This document shows positions 1 through 9,909 of a DNA stretch of 64,000 bases, one piece after another. The notes under the pieces are model-generated. The model had not been told where the DNA came from. It worked only from the letters and a program-made list of their open reading frames with translations, and made no database searches. Position numbers and translations under genes: made by a program. This DNA comes from Meridianimarinicoccus aquatilis (lineage in GTDB: Bacteria > Pseudomonadota > Alphaproteobacteria > Rhodobacterales > Rhodobacteraceae): contig NZ_SMZO01000014.1 in the NCBI RefSeq assembly GCF_004358675.1, forward strand, positions 1 to 64,000. Reading direction: 5' to 3'. How positions within the stretch are numbered: position 1 is the stretch's first letter; each line of letters opens with the position of its first letter.

Positions 1-843
1 CCCCGATCCCGGCGCATTCGCATCGCGCGGAAATCCGGCGCGCCATCCCGGCGGCAAGGGCAAGCCGCACCCTTCTAGCTGGCACAGCATCCAGACCAGA
101 GGAATATTGGCCAGCGGACGCGCCGCTTCGCGCCCGGCCAGCTGGCCGCCCACATCAGAATGGGTGCCGCGAAACCACACCTGCTCGACATGTCCGGTCC
201 ATCCCGGCGGACAATCCCACAGCACCGGCGTGAACGCGACCCGCGTCTCATCCAACGCCAGCGCATGAAATCCGTGCCGCACCCGCGCGCCCAGATGATG
301 GGAATGAAACGCATGGGCGCGCTCTGTGAGTCCCGCCAAAACCGGCAAACGCACCCCCAACGCCTTGACCGTGTCAAACACCCCCACGGCAGTTATCTCG
401 GCCTCTGGCACACAGAACCGCGCGGCAAATGCCTTTGCATGGGGGCCGTGCGGGTCTTCCATGTACAAACGGTAGAGCTGTTCAATCATCGGCGCCGTCG
501 CACAGCGCGCCTTCAGCAGCCCAATCCGGTCGATCAGCCCGGCCAGTGACCGCACCGCATAGGCCCCGCGTGAGTACCCGATCAGAAACACCCGGTCACC
601 GGGCCGATACCGCGCCGCCAAAAAGCCATAGGCGCGCCGGATCTGCCGATTGATCCCCCGCCCGGTGATCACCGGCCCCATGTCGCGCCAGCCCTGCCAC
701 TGGCCACCCTCTTCATAGAACACTTCGGCCCGCCGTCCGTCATGCCCCTTGTCCAGCAACCGCGCAATCCGCCCGGCATGGGTCATATGCTCGGGCAACA
801 AACGCCCCAACGTTCCATCAAGAATCACAACCAGATCGCGCAT
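1..843 (-). CDS. DUF2235 alpha/beta-hydrolase-like protein (3' end missing)
   Basis: The frame stays open from an ATG at 843 down to the left edge, so the C-terminus lies outside the window. The visible 281 codons begin MRDLVVILDGTLGR, the usual DUF2235 opening. A GYSRGA nucleophile elbow (GxSxG) follows near residue 97, and a later GTHSDVGG block is typical of this family. DUF2235 proteins are alpha/beta hydrolases related to Tle1-type phospholipase effectors, but most chromosomal copies have no proven substrate. No secretion genes lie next to it here, so a toxin role is not supported. It is divergent from valS, with about 150 bases between the two starts. Confidence 0.85.
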   Translation of the reverse strand, partial: MRDLVVILDGTLGRLLPEHMTHAGRIARLLDKGHDGRRAEVFYEEGGQWQGWRDMGPVITGRGINRQIRRAYGFLAARYRPGDRVFLIGYSRGAYAVRSLAGLIDRIGLLKARCATAPMIEQLYRLYMEDPHGPHAKAFAARFCVPEAEITAVGVFDTVKALGVRLPVLAGLTERAHAFHSHHLGARVRHGFHALALDETRVAFTPVLWDCPPGWTGHVEQVWFRGTHSDVGGQLAGREAARPLANIPLVWMLCQLEGCGLPLPPGWRAGFPRDANAPGSG

Positions 844-994
844 GACGCCCTCCCTGCGCCCAACCTAGCCGCTGGCCGGTTAACAAGGGCCGCATATCTT
901 GTCACACCTGCGCCATTAGCCGCGCGCCCTTGGCCTTGCCCGCGCCTTTCGATATGTCCGCCCCAAAGACGATGACCCATCGAGGACGCGAACA

Positions 995-3900
995 ATGGCA
1001 ATGGACAAGACCTTTAACGCCGCCGAAGCCGAAGCCCGGCTTTACGAGGCTTGGGAAACCGCCGGGGCCTTCAAGGCCGGCGCAAATGCCAAACCGGGGC
1101 CGGACGGCAAGACCGAGGCGTTCTCTATCGTGATCCCGCCGCCCAACGTGACCGGCTCGCTGCATATGGGCCATGCCTTCAACAACACGCTGCAAGACAT
1201 CCTCGTGCGCTGGCACCGTATGCGCGGCCACGACACCCTTTGGCAGCCCGGCACCGATCACGCGGGCATCGCCACGCAAATGGTCACCGAACGCGATATG
1301 GCGGCCAAGGGCGAACCCTCCCGCCGCGAAATGGGCCGCGACGCGTTTCTGGACCGCGTCTGGCAACAAAAGCAAAACTCGCGCGGCACCATAATCGGTC
1401 AGCTCAAGCGCCTCGGCGCGTCCTGCGACTGGTCCCGCGAAGCCTTCACCATGGGCGGCGCAAAGGGCGACCCCGAAGCAGGCAACGGCCCCAACTTCCA
1501 CGATGCCGTGATCAAGGTCTTCGTCGATATGTACGACAAAGGCCTGATCTATCGCGGCAAACGGCTGGTCAACTGGGACCCGCATTTTGAAACGGCAATC
1601 TCTGACCTCGAAGTCGAAAACATCGAAACGCCGGGCCATATGTGGCACTTCAAATACCCGCTCGCGGGCGGCGAAACCTATGAATACGTCGAAAACGACG
1701 AAGACGGAAACGTCACACTGCGTGAGACACGCGATTACATTTCCATCGCGACGACGCGCCCCGAAACCATGCTGGGCGACGGCGCGGTTGCGGTGCACAC
1801 ATCCGACACGCGCTATGCGCCCATCGTTGGCAAGATGTGCGAAATCCCGGTCGGCCCCAAGGAACACCGCCGCCTGATCCCGATCATCACCGATGAATAC
1901 CCCGATCCGACATTCGGGTCGGGCGCGGTCAAGATCACCGGCGCGCATGACTTCAACGACTACCAAGTCGCCAAGCGTGGCGGCATACCGATGTACCGCC
2001 TGATGGATACCAAGGGCCACATGCGGGCCGATGGCGCCGATTACGGAACCTGCGCGGCACAGGCGCAATCCCTCGCCCAAGGCAACACTGCGTCTGAAAC
2101 CGAAGTCGATGCGATCAACCTTGTGCCCGACCATCTGCGCGGGCTCGACCGGTTTGAAGCGCGCGAAAAGGTCATCGCCGAGATCACCGCCGAAGGGCTG
2201 GCCGTCATGGTGCCGCCCACCGATGCGCGCCTTGGCAAGAAAGCCGTCAAAGCCGCCCAGGAAAACGACGAGGACCAAGGCGAAACCCTTGTGCCGCTGG
2301 TCGAACCCAAGATGATCATGCAGCCCTTTGGCGACCGGTCCAAGGTCGTGATTGAACCCATGCTCACCGACCAATGGTTCGTGGAAACCTCCAAGATCGT
2401 GCAACCCGCGATCGATGCCGTGCGCAATGGCGATACGCAAATCCTGCCCGAACGCGACGCCAAGGTGTATTTCCACTGGCTGGAAAACATCGAACCGTGG
2501 TGCATCTCGCGCCAGCTTTGGTGGGGCCACCAGATTCCCGTCTGGTACGGGCTCGACATCTGGCCAACCGGCTTCCGCGACGATGAAGGTGGCAATGCCC
2601 TGGACGAGGTGGAAATCTTCCGCCTGCTCCGCGAAGGCGCGTTCAACCATGCCGATCCGACGCATCATTGCGGCGAACATATCGACGACATCACTGCACG
2701 CTTCCGGGCCGATCTGGCCGCACTGCCTGCGCCGCTCCATGCGGCCCAAATCGTCGAAGTCGCGGACAAGAACGCAGCTATCGAAGCGCTCGCCGCGGCC
2801 ATGGCCGATTACAATCTCAGCCAAGACCCGACACATCTGATCTACCCCGTCTGGCGCGACCCCGACGTGCTCGACACGTGGTTCTCGTCCGGCCTTTGGC
2901 CCATCGGCACGCTCGGCTGGCCCGAACAGACAGCAGAGCTTGAGAAGTATTTCCCGACCTCCGTTCTGGTCACCGGCTTTGACATCATCTTCTTCTGGGT
3001 CGCCCGGATGATGATGATGCAATACGCCGTCGTCGGGCAAAAGCCGTTCAGCACCGTCTATGTCCACGCGCTCGTCCGCGACGAGAAGGGCAAGAAGATG
3101 TCCAAAAGCTTGGGCAACGTGCTCGACCCGCTCGACTTGATCGACGAATACGGCTGCGACGCGGTGCGCTTTACCCTGTCGTCCATGGCCGCCATGGGGC
3201 GCGATCTGAAGCTGTCGAAGGACCGCATCGCAGGCTACCGCAACTTCGGAACCAAGCTGTGGAACGCCGTGCGCTTTGCTGAAATGAACGGCGTGTTCGA
3301 AGCGCGGGACTCCGACGGGATTCCTACAGGACTCCTACAGCAATCCGACATCACCCAAACGGCCAATAAATGGATCGTCGGGGAAACCGCCCGCGCCCGC
3401 GCCGAAATTGACGACGCGCTCGCCGCCTACCGGTTTAATGACGCCTCCGCGACACTGTATTCCTATGTCTGGGGCACGGTTTGCGACTGGTATGTGGAAT
3501 TTGCCAAGCCGCTCTTTTCCAGCGAAGACCCTGCAATCGTTGCGGAAACTCGGCGCACAATGGCGTGGGTGCTGGATCAGTGCATGATCCTCGCCCATCC
3601 GTTCATGCCCTTCATCACCGAAGAGTTGTGGGCCTTGACCGCCGCCCAGCGCGACGAAATGCTGATCCATGCCGACTGGCCGACCTATGAAGCCTCTGAA
3701 ATTGCTGACAAAACAGCAGATGGCGAAATGGGATGGGTGATCGCCTTGATCGACTCGATCCGGTCCCTGCGCGCCCAGATGCACGTGCCTGCCGGGGCCA
3801 AGCTGCCCCTGCTGCAACTTGATCTAGACGCCGCTGGTCAAGCCGCGTGGGACCGAAACGCAACCCTGATCCAGCGCCTTGCCCGCATTGAATCAGTCAG

Positions 3901-4192
3901 CATAATCAACGAGTTGCCCAAGGGTGCCGTGACCATTCCGGTCGAGGGCGGCACCTTCGCACTTCCGCTGGCAGACGTGATTGATGTGGCCGAAGAACAA
4001 GCGCGACTGGAAAAGACGCTGGGCAAATTGGCCAAGGATATGGGCGGTCTTCGCGGCCGGTTGAACAACCCCAAATTCGTGGCCTCCGCCCCCGATGACG
4101 TGATCACCGAAACCCGCGATCTGCTCGCCACCAAAGAAGACGAAGACGCCAAGCTGCGTGCAGCTCTGGCCCGCTTGGCCGCCCTCGCCTGA
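995..4192 (+). CDS. valS: Valine--tRNA ligase
   Basis: Class I aminoacyl-tRNA synthetase that charges tRNA-Val in the cytoplasm. The 1065 residues start at ATG 995 behind a GAGGA-like site at 982. The HIGH-type motif HMGH is at residues 57-60 within [12 protein letters not shown], and KMSKS is near residue 700. The valyl editing (CP1) domain lies between them. An anticodon-binding domain and a C-terminal coiled coil with the [10 protein letters not shown] pattern complete the protein. It is about 110 residues longer than the E. coli enzyme, with extra sequence in the editing domain and just before the WFSSGLWP block. A short tandem duplication, TCCTACAG twice near 3324-3340, lies in a poorly conserved linker. 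It appears intact. Confidence 0.98.
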   Translation: MAMDKTFNAAEAEARLYEAWETAGAFKAGANAKPGPDGKTEAFSIVIPPPNVTGSLHMGHAFNNTLQDILVRWHRMRGHDTLWQPGTDHAGIATQMVTERDMAAKGEPSRREMGRDAFLDRVWQQKQNSRGTIIGQLKRLGASCDWSREAFTMGGAKGDPEAGNGPNFHDAVIKVFVDMYDKGLIYRGKRLVNWDPHFETAISDLEVENIETPGHMWHFKYPLAGGETYEYVENDEDGNVTLRETRDYISIATTRPETMLGDGAVAVHTSDTRYAPIVGKMCEIPVGPKEHRRLIPIITDEYPDPTFGSGAVKITGAHDFNDYQVAKRGGIPMYRLMDTKGHMRADGADYGTCAAQAQSLAQGNTASETEVDAINLVPDHLRGLDRFEAREKVIAEITAEGLAVMVPPTDARLGKKAVKAAQENDEDQGETLVPLVEPKMIMQPFGDRSKVVIEPMLTDQWFVETSKIVQPAIDAVRNGDTQILPERDAKVYFHWLENIEPWCISRQLWWGHQIPVWYGLDIWPTGFRDDEGGNALDEVEIFRLLREGAFNHADPTHHCGEHIDDITARFRADLAALPAPLHAAQIVEVADKNAAIEALAAAMADYNLSQDPTHLIYPVWRDPDVLDTWFSSGLWPIGTLGWPEQTAELEKYFPTSVLVTGFDIIFFWVARMMMMQYAVVGQKPFSTVYVHALVRDEKGKKMSKSLGNVLDPLDLIDEYGCDAVRFTLSSMAAMGRDLKLSKDRIAGYRNFGTKLWNAVRFAEMNGVFEARDSDGIPTGLLQQSDITQTANKWIVGETARARAEIDDALAAYRFNDASATLYSYVWGTVCDWYVEFAKPLFSSEDPAIVAETRRTMAWVLDQCMILAHPFMPFITEELWALTAAQRDEMLIHADWPTYEASEIADKTADGEMGWVIALIDSIRSLRAQMHVPAGAKLPLLQLDLDAAGQAAWDRNATLIQRLARIESVSIINELPKGAVTIPVEGGTFALPLADVIDVAEEQARLEKTLGKLAKDMGGLRGRLNNPKFVASAPDDVITETRDLLATKEDEDAKLRAALARLAALA

Positions 4193-4201
4193 AGCTGTCA
4201 A

Positions 4202-4242
4202 ACCCCTTGCCTGCAAAGCGTTTTCCGCGATAGGCAAGGGGT
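4202..4242. repeat. Perfect 11-bp inverted repeat before the aminotransferase start
   Basis: ACCCCTTGCCT at 4202-4212 is perfectly complementary to AGGCAAGGGGT at 4232-4242. The two arms flank a 19-base loop that could form a small GCG/CGC inner stem. The right arm contains the only purine-rich, Shine-Dalgarno-like stretch and directly abuts the ATG at 4243. No T-run follows, so it is not a standard intrinsic terminator. It could be a processing or stabilising hairpin at the valS 3' end, or could limit translation of the next gene; both are inference. Confidence 0.7.
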
Positions 4243-5364
4243 ATGACACGTGCCCCACGATACACGCAGACCGTGGCGAACCTGCCCGCGACGGTGCCCT
4301 TCATCGGCCCCGAAGCGATGCAGCGCAGCGCCGGGAAACCCTTCGCGACCCGCCTCGGCGCCAATGAAAGCGTCTATGGCCCCTCGCCCCGTGTGATTGA
4401 CGCGATTGCCGCGGCAGGGCCTGATGTCTGGATGTATGGTGACGCCGAGGCGTTTGACCTGCGCAACGCATTGGCAAAGCACCACAATCTGGCGATCGAT
4501 AACATCGTCGTCGGCTCTGGAATCGACGGCCTGCTGGGCACTGTGATCCGCCTTCTGGTCGCCCCCGGCGATCCGGTCGTAACCTCGGCCGGGGCTTACC
4601 CGACCTTCGCATATCACGTCGCGGCCAATGGCGGGACCCTGCACACCGTTCCTTATTCAGGCGACCATGAAGACCCCAAAGCCCTAGTGGCCAAGGCACG
4701 AGAAACACGCGCAAAAATTGTCTATATCGCCAACCCAGACAACCCGATGGGCAGCTGGCACAGTGCCGCCACCATTCAAGACATGATCAAAGATCTGCCA
4801 GATGACTGCGTTTTGGCGCTGGACGAGGCATATATCGATCTGGCCCCTGCGGGCGCGGCCCCACTTTTCGACATGGGCGATCCTCGCATTCTGCGTTTCC
4901 GAACCTTTTCCAAGGCGCATGGTCTTGCAGGGCTGCGGGTTGGCTATGCCATCGGCGCGGCGACGACGATCCGCATGTTCGACACGATCCGCGATCATTT
5001 CGGGGTCGGCAGGCTTGCGCAATCCGCCGCACTGGCAGCCGTTCAAGACGTGGAATGGTTGCGCCAAGTGAAGGCAAAAGTCGCGACGGCGCGCACGGAA
5101 CTCTCTGCAATCGCATCGGAAAATGGGCTGGCCGCGCTACCATCCGCGACCAACTTCGTGACAATCGATTGTGGGCGCGATGGGGCCTTTGCCCGCGCGG
5201 TCTTGTCCGGGCTACTGGCGCGCGGCATTTTTGCCCGCATGCCCGGCGTGGCCCCGCTGGACCGCTGCATCCGGGTCAGTTGCGGACGTGCCGATGATCA
5301 CGCGCTGTTCGCCACCGCGCTTTCAGAGACGCTCAGAGAATTAGGCAACGCCGATGTGACTTGA
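4243..5364 (+). CDS. PLP-dependent class I/II aminotransferase (HisC-like)
   Basis: 373 residues with the fold-type I aminotransferase layout: an N-terminal LGANESVYGPSP segment like the HisC substrate loop, YIANPDNPMG, LDEAYIDLAP (PLP-contacting Asp and Tyr), and FRTFSKAHGLAG with the Schiff-base lysine at residue 224. The sequence resembles histidinol-phosphate and aromatic aminotransferases. No his genes are nearby, so the amino donor and substrate are uncertain and no symbol is given. The ATG at 4243 lies 50 bases after valS, right behind a perfect inverted repeat. A GTG ten codons downstream is a possible alternative start. Confidence 0.88.
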   Translation: MTRAPRYTQTVANLPATVPFIGPEAMQRSAGKPFATRLGANESVYGPSPRVIDAIAAAGPDVWMYGDAEAFDLRNALAKHHNLAIDNIVVGSGIDGLLGTVIRLLVAPGDPVVTSAGAYPTFAYHVAANGGTLHTVPYSGDHEDPKALVAKARETRAKIVYIANPDNPMGSWHSAATIQDMIKDLPDDCVLALDEAYIDLAPAGAAPLFDMGDPRILRFRTFSKAHGLAGLRVGYAIGAATTIRMFDTIRDHFGVGRLAQSAALAAVQDVEWLRQVKAKVATARTELSAIASENGLAALPSATNFVTIDCGRDGAFARAVLSGLLARGIFARMPGVAPLDRCIRVSCGRADDHALFATALSETLRELGNADVT

Positions 5365-5414
5365 CGCAGCGCCGGGACCGCGCCCCAATATGGGCACAGT
5401 CACGGAGTTTGCCC

Positions 5415-5624
5415 ATGTTTGACCCGCAAGACAGTCGCGCGCCCCTTCCCGGTCACGGTCAACCGGTCGAAGATTATACCAACGCATTCCTTGTTACCGC
5501 CTGCGGGCTGGTGTTCTGTACCCTGTTTGCGCTCTGGGCGATGTATGGGTTGTTTGCAGCGCTGGCAGTTGCGTGGGTCGCAGATAGGGCGCTGTTGCGC
5601 TTTACGACACGCCAAAGGCACTGA
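5415..5624 (+). CDS. Small membrane protein of unknown function
   Basis: 69 residues. After a polar N-terminus (MFDPQDSRAPLPGHGQPVED) come two closely spaced hydrophobic stretches, roughly residues 22-56, and a basic C-terminus. The ATG at 5415 sits behind GGAG at 5404-5407. An in-frame extension back to 5361 has no ribosome site and overlaps the preceding stop, so it was rejected. It lies between two aminotransferase genes and converges with the second, leaving 7 bases between the two ends. No family was recognised. Confidence 0.65.
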   Translation: MFDPQDSRAPLPGHGQPVEDYTNAFLVTACGLVFCTLFALWAMYGLFAALAVAWVADRALLRFTTRQRH

Positions 5625-5631
5625 CAGCCTT

Positions 5632-6858
5632 CTAGGCGCTTACTTCTTTCGAGCGGCGCGTCGCGTCTGCGACAACGCGAGCCGCTGCATCAAGTCCGCC
5701 CGGTGCATAGGGGACATCAAGCGCGTCCATCCCAGCCTGAAGCGACGTCAAAACACCCAGAACCATGTGCGGGTTCACGTGGCCCATGTGCCCGATACGG
5801 AAAAATCCAGCAGCCTCGGGACTGCCGGGCGCGGCCATGCCAAGCCCGATGCCCAAGGTCACGCCCGCCTCTTGCTCCATCCACGATCGCAACTGCGCCC
5901 CATGCGGTGCTGCGCACCGAAGGGCGGTGACTGCATGGCTTCGATACGCCGGATCAACGATATTCAGCGAAACCCCGCCCTCGGTCGCCCAGCCATCGAA
6001 AGCCGCCCAGACCGCGCGGGCCAATACCCCATGGCGTGCAAGCGCCGCATCAATACCTTCCTCATGGACCAGCATGTTCAGCGCCTCGCGCAAGCCAAAC
6101 AGGTGATGCGTCGGCGCCGTACCGAAGAAGTATTGATAGAAAATATCCGCCTGTGTCCGCGGCAGCCAATCCCAGTATGCCGTGACGCAATCGGCCTTTG
6201 CACGCGCTTGGGAGGCTTTTTCATTGAAATAGACAAAGCCAAGTCCAGGCGGGGTCATCAGACCCTTCTGACTGCCTGCAACCATAACATCGACGCCCCA
6301 ATCATCCATCCGAAGATCATCACAGGCAAGGCAGGCGATACAATCCAGCAAGAAAAGCGCAGGATGACCCGCCTCATCAATCGCTGCCCGAATGGCGGGC
6401 ACATCGTTGCGCACGCTGGTCGCGGTATCGACCTGAACGCATAAAATCGCCTTGATGTCGTGCGCGGTGTCTTCGCGCAACCGCTCGGCCACACGGACCG
6501 GGTCCACCGGGCCGCGCAACCCGAATTCCATCACTTCGATTTGCGCCCCAAGGTTAGCAGCGACATTGCCCCAGCCTTTGGCAAAATGGCCAGTGGACAG
6601 AACAAGGACCTTGTCGCCCCGTGACAGGACGTTGGCCAATGCCGCTTCCCATGCGCCGTGACCGTTCGCGATATATATCGCCACTTCGCCGCGAGTGCGG
6701 GCGACTGTTTTCAGATCGGGGAAAATGGTTTCTACCATTTCTGGCAGCGCGCCTTCGTAAATATTGGGGGCGGGCTGATGCATCGCTTGCAGCACACGAT
6801 CCGGCAACGCGGACGGACCGGGAATGGCAAGATAGGGGCGACCATAGGCGAGTGACAT
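5632..6858 (-). CDS. Class V aminotransferase (alanine/serine--glyoxylate aminotransferase family)
   Basis: 408 residues. The opening YLAIPGPSALPDRVLQAM is typical of the alanine-glyoxylate and serine-glyoxylate aminotransferase group. GHGAWEAALAN binds the PLP phosphate, LLDCIACLACDDLRMDDWGVD carries the PLP-ring aspartate region, and AGSQKGLMTPPG carries the Schiff-base lysine at residue 198. Members move amino groups from Ser, Ala or Asp to glyoxylate. The aspartate-glyoxylate enzyme BhcA of the beta-hydroxyaspartate cycle is in the same family, but bhcB, bhcC and bhcD are absent here. Glycolate oxidase lies 18 kb away and would produce glyoxylate; that link is inference. It is divergent from the phosphatase-like gene. 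Confidence 0.85.
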   Translation of the reverse strand: MSLAYGRPYLAIPGPSALPDRVLQAMHQPAPNIYEGALPEMVETIFPDLKTVARTRGEVAIYIANGHGAWEAALANVLSRGDKVLVLSTGHFAKGWGNVAANLGAQIEVMEFGLRGPVDPVRVAERLREDTAHDIKAILCVQVDTATSVRNDVPAIRAAIDEAGHPALFLLDCIACLACDDLRMDDWGVDVMVAGSQKGLMTPPGLGFVYFNEKASQARAKADCVTAYWDWLPRTQADIFYQYFFGTAPTHHLFGLREALNMLVHEEGIDAALARHGVLARAVWAAFDGWATEGGVSLNIVDPAYRSHAVTALRCAAPHGAQLRSWMEQEAGVTLGIGLGMAAPGSPEAAGFFRIGHMGHVNPHMVLGVLTSLQAGMDALDVPYAPGGLDAAARVVADATRRSKEVSA

Positions 6859-6982
6859 CTCGTGACCTCGAAAATCATACTGCCCAAGCGAGGTAGATCA
6901 GCCACGCCAAGCGGTCAACGTTGCTTGCACACATTGATTGCTGCCGTCGGGAGCGGTACATCACCAAAATCTTGTCCTAAGA

Positions 6983-7669
6983 ATGGTCCTCACCTTGACG
7001 CTCAAGTCCCGCTTCCGCGCAATCGAACATGGACTACGTGACCGGTATGGTCGCAGCATTGACGGCGCACAGGCCCGCCGCCGGGCGTGGTGGCATTTCC
7101 AGCTTCTGGACCATGCCTTTTTGCGGGTCGTTTGGTGGAACCTTTTTGAAATCGCCCCAGACGTATGGCGGTCGAACCAGCCCTCACCCAAACGGTTGAA
7201 ACGCTATAAACGTATGGGCATTCGCAGCGTAATAAATTTGCGCGGCGCGGTGCAGCAAAGTCCGTACCTGTTCGAAGAAGAGGCCTGCGCAAAGCTGGGC
7301 CTTCATTTGCATAATATCACGCTCAGTGCCCGCAAACTGGTCCCACGTGAAAATATCCTGACCTTGATCGACCTGATGCGTTCCGTGGAAAAGCCCTTTG
7401 TACTGCACTGCAAATCGGGCGCTGACCGGGCCGGGTTCGCGTCGGCCATTTATCTGGCCGTGATCGAAGGCCGGCCTGTCGCCGAAGCGCGCAAACAACT
7501 CCATTGGAAGTATATGCATCTGTCCACAACAGACACCGGCGTGCTGGATCACGTGTTCGATGTGTACGAAGCGGAACAGGCCGATACTCCGATGCCTTTC
7601 GAAGACTGGCTGAACACGCGCTATGATCACGAGGCATTGACCGCGAGCTGGGATGCATCGCGCGCCTGA
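6983..7669 (+). CDS. Tyrosine/dual-specificity phosphatase-like protein
   Basis: 228 residues from ATG 6983; an in-frame TTG at 6938 is possible but has no ribosome site. The P-loop HCKSGADRAG gives the Cys-x5-Arg signature with Cys143 and Arg149. Upstream, VWRSNQPSPKRLKRYKRMGIRSVINLRG matches the N-terminal part of Siw14-like atypical dual-specificity phosphatases. The general-acid loop is not obvious. A basic N-terminus with HFQLLDHAFLRVVWW may associate with membranes. The family removes phosphate from phosphotyrosine or from inositol pyrophosphates; the substrate here is unknown. The ygfZ gene follows after 58 bases in the same direction. Confidence 0.75.
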   Translation: MVLTLTLKSRFRAIEHGLRDRYGRSIDGAQARRRAWWHFQLLDHAFLRVVWWNLFEIAPDVWRSNQPSPKRLKRYKRMGIRSVINLRGAVQQSPYLFEEEACAKLGLHLHNITLSARKLVPRENILTLIDLMRSVEKPFVLHCKSGADRAGFASAIYLAVIEGRPVAEARKQLHWKYMHLSTTDTGVLDHVFDVYEAEQADTPMPFEDWLNTRYDHEALTASWDASRA

Positions 7670-7727
7670 TCCCTTTCGAAGCGCCCTGCGCGGCCCTATA
7701 TCAGTCCGACGCATGACAGGAGCCGCA

Positions 7728-8489
7728 ATGACCCATTCTCGCAGCATTTTTCGCATCTCTGGCGCCGACCGAGTGCATTTTCTACAAGGCCTGGTCACAA
7801 ATGACGTGACGAAGCTTGCGGATGGGGCCGTGTACGCGGCGATGCTGACACCTCAGGGAAAGCTTCTTGCTGACTTCATACTCGTGGCCGAGAACGATGC
7901 GATTTTGTTGGATGTGGCCGAGCCGCTGGCAGCAGGGCTTTTCAAACGGCTGTCCATGTACAAGCTTCGGGCGGATGTGGGCATTGAGAAAACCGGGCTG
8001 GTGCTATCTCGGGGGCTGGGCAAGGCCCCGGCAGGTGCGGTTTCAGATCCGCGTCACCCCGCGCTTGGCTGGCGGTCATACGGCACAACAGTCACCAGCG
8101 AGATAGATCCGGCCGACTGGCAAGCCCTTCGGGTCGCCCATCTGATCCCTGAGACCGGGACAGAACTGTTACCAGACGGAACATTCATTCTTGAGGCTGG
8201 CTTTGAAAGGCTCAACGGTGTCGATTTCCGCAAAGGATGTTATGTCGGTCAAGAAGTGACGGCGCGGATGAAGCACAAGACCGAGCTGCGCAAAGGGCTA
8301 ACCCGCGTCACGGTTGAAGGCAGCGCGCCCAGCGGAACCGAAATCACCGCGAACGGTAAACCGGCTGGCACGTTGTTCACCCAATCGGGCGGTTTCGGGA
8401 TTGCTTATTTACGCTTCGATCGGGCCAAAGGTGCACTTCAGGCGGGCGATGCCACGCTGCACTGGACCGGGGCAAATCAAGACGCTTGA
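7728..8489 (+). CDS. ygfZ: YgfZ/GcvT-like folate-binding Fe-S repair protein
   Basis: 253 residues. The ATG at 7728 is preceded by AGGAG at 7718-7722, so the longer frame from 7653 is rejected. The KGCYVGQE signature at residues 169-176 contains the Cys that defines the YgfZ/IBA57 branch, and HFLQGLVTNDV is the typical N-terminus. YgfZ uses tetrahydrofolate to support assembly or repair of particular Fe-S enzymes such as MiaB. It is followed by creatinase after 142 bases; whether they share a transcript is not clear. Confidence 0.92.
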   Translation: MTHSRSIFRISGADRVHFLQGLVTNDVTKLADGAVYAAMLTPQGKLLADFILVAENDAILLDVAEPLAAGLFKRLSMYKLRADVGIEKTGLVLSRGLGKAPAGAVSDPRHPALGWRSYGTTVTSEIDPADWQALRVAHLIPETGTELLPDGTFILEAGFERLNGVDFRKGCYVGQEVTARMKHKTELRKGLTRVTVEGSAPSGTEITANGKPAGTLFTQSGGFGIAYLRFDRAKGALQAGDATLHWTGANQDA

Positions 8490-8522
8490 CCATAGCGACG
8501 GGCAAATCTAACGGTTTTGCAT

Positions 8523-8609
8523 CCACGATGGCGTCGTGGTGCCGCGCCAACAGCGCGGGTCTATGTCGTCCTGCACGCCGGGATGCCCTGACCGGGCGTC
8601 ATTGCCCGG
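8523..8609 (+). other. Two hairpins in the creatinase leader
   Basis: CCACGA/TCGTGG at about 8523-8538 and CCGGGC/GCCCGG at 8592-8609 are two short perfect stems in the 142-base gap before the creatinase ATG at 8632. Neither is followed by a T-run. Because creatine is a guanidino compound the loops were compared with guanidine riboswitches. They do not carry the ACGR loops of the guanidine-II (mini-ykkC) type. They may simply be 3'-end structure of ygfZ or leader structure of unknown role. Confidence 0.4.
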
Positions 8610-8631
8610 CACGTTTCGGGACATCACCAAG

Positions 8632-9849
8632 ATGAACACGCAAAATCGCCTTGCCACCTTCACCTGTCACAACGGGGAAAAAGCCCCCCTGCCCTTCCCG
8701 CGCAGCGAATACGAACGGCGCCTTGCCGCCCTGCGCGCTTTGATGGCAGAGCGGGACATCCCCGTTGTTCTGCTCACCTCCATGCACAATATCGCGTATT
8801 TCAGCGGCTTCTTGTATTGCGCTTTCGGGCGGCCCTATGGTTGCGTAGTCACGCAAGAGGCGTGCACAACCGTCAGCGCCAATATTGACGCCGGTCAGCC
8901 TTGGCGCCGGTCCATCGGTGAAAATGTCATCTATACCGACTGGGCGCGGGACAATTACTGGCGTGCCGTGCGCGATTTGGTCGGCAGTGCCAGACGTGTG
9001 GGGATCGAAGGGGACCACCTGACGCTTTTGCAATCCGCCAAGCTGGCCGACTTTCTGAACGCCCCGGAAACAGTGGACATCGCAGATGGCACCATGGCGA
9101 TCCGCATGCGGAAATCCGATGTTGAGATTGCGCTGATCCGCGAAGGCGCGCGTATTGCAGATATCGGCGGCGAAGCCGTCCGCGACGCGATCCGCGTTGG
9201 AACCCGCGAAATCGACGTGGCCATGGCTGGCCGCGATGCAATGGAAGCAGAAATCGCCAGAAGTCACCCAGACAGCGAAATGCGCGACAACTGGGTTTGG
9301 TTTCAATCGGGGCTAAACACGGACGGCGCACATAACCCTGTGACCACGCGGGCTCTGCAAGCCGGTGATATCCTCAGCCTGAACACGTTTCCGATGATCT
9401 CTGGCTACTACACCGCGCTGGAACGTACACTTTTCTTGGGGGAGCCAGACGCAGCATCCCTAAAGATCTGGGAAGCGAACGTGGCTATCCACGAGTTGGG
9501 TTTGTCGTTGATCAAACCCGGAATGACCTGCGCCGGGATTTGCGACGCGTTAAACACCGCGTTGGCCGACATGGGGCTACTAAACTATCGGTCCTTTGGA
9601 TTTGGACACTCCTTTGGGGTTCTGTCCCATTACTACGGCCGCGAAGCTGGTCTGGAATTGCGCGAAGATGTGGATACGGTTCTAGAGCCGGGCATGGTCG
9701 TCTCAATGGAACCCATGCTGTGGATTCGCGAAGGTCAACCGGGCGCTGGCGGTTACCGCGAGCATGACATTCTGATCGTGAACGAAGACGGTTCCGAGAA
9801 CATCACCGGCTTTCCCTATGGCCCCGAACACAACATCGTCGCGGTCTAG
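8632..9849 (+). CDS. Creatinase (creatine amidinohydrolase)
   Basis: About 405 residues from ATG 8632, close to the 403 of Pseudomonas putida creatinase, which it resembles along its whole length. It hydrolyses creatine to sarcosine and urea in the cytoplasm. Diagnostic blocks recalled from that enzyme are FLYCAFGRPYG, SANIDAGQPWRR, YTDWARDNYW, WFQSGLNTDGAHNPVTT (catalytic His at residue 234, equivalent to His232) and GHSFGVLSHYYGREAGLELRED. It has the M24 pita-bread fold but not the metal ligands of M24 peptidases. The track frame extends back to 8536, but that stretch does not look like protein. Creatininase and sarcosine oxidase are not in the window. An ABC importer follows. Confidence 0.9.
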   Translation: MNTQNRLATFTCHNGEKAPLPFPRSEYERRLAALRALMAERDIPVVLLTSMHNIAYFSGFLYCAFGRPYGCVVTQEACTTVSANIDAGQPWRRSIGENVIYTDWARDNYWRAVRDLVGSARRVGIEGDHLTLLQSAKLADFLNAPETVDIADGTMAIRMRKSDVEIALIREGARIADIGGEAVRDAIRVGTREIDVAMAGRDAMEAEIARSHPDSEMRDNWVWFQSGLNTDGAHNPVTTRALQAGDILSLNTFPMISGYYTALERTLFLGEPDAASLKIWEANVAIHELGLSLIKPGMTCAGICDALNTALADMGLLNYRSFGFGHSFGVLSHYYGREAGLELREDVDTVLEPGMVVSMEPMLWIREGQPGAGGYREHDILIVNEDGSENITGFPYGPEHNIVAV

Positions 9850-9909
9850 CGGCGATTCGGCCCCGGGTGCATCTTTAGCGGCAGTTCCATAGGGCGCACA
9901 TCCGGGGCC

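Noticed and set aside
1-843. Type VI secretion effector (Tle1-like) reading of the DUF2235 gene
   Set aside because: The domain is shared, but no immunity, VgrG or other secretion gene is in view, so a toxin role is unsupported.
902-3067. A 721-codon open frame on the minus strand
   Set aside because: It lies wholly opposite valS, whose protein is fully conserved. The translation is rich in repeats of Asp, Gly, His and Phe, typical of the antisense of GC-rich genes, and has no family motif.
5632-6858. BhcA of the beta-hydroxyaspartate cycle
   Set aside because: The family is right, but the partner genes bhcB, bhcC and bhcD and the regulator are not next to it.
8490-8631. Guanidine riboswitch before creatinase
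   Set aside because: The two hairpins lack the ACGR loops of the guanidine-II class, and no ykkC-like core was found.
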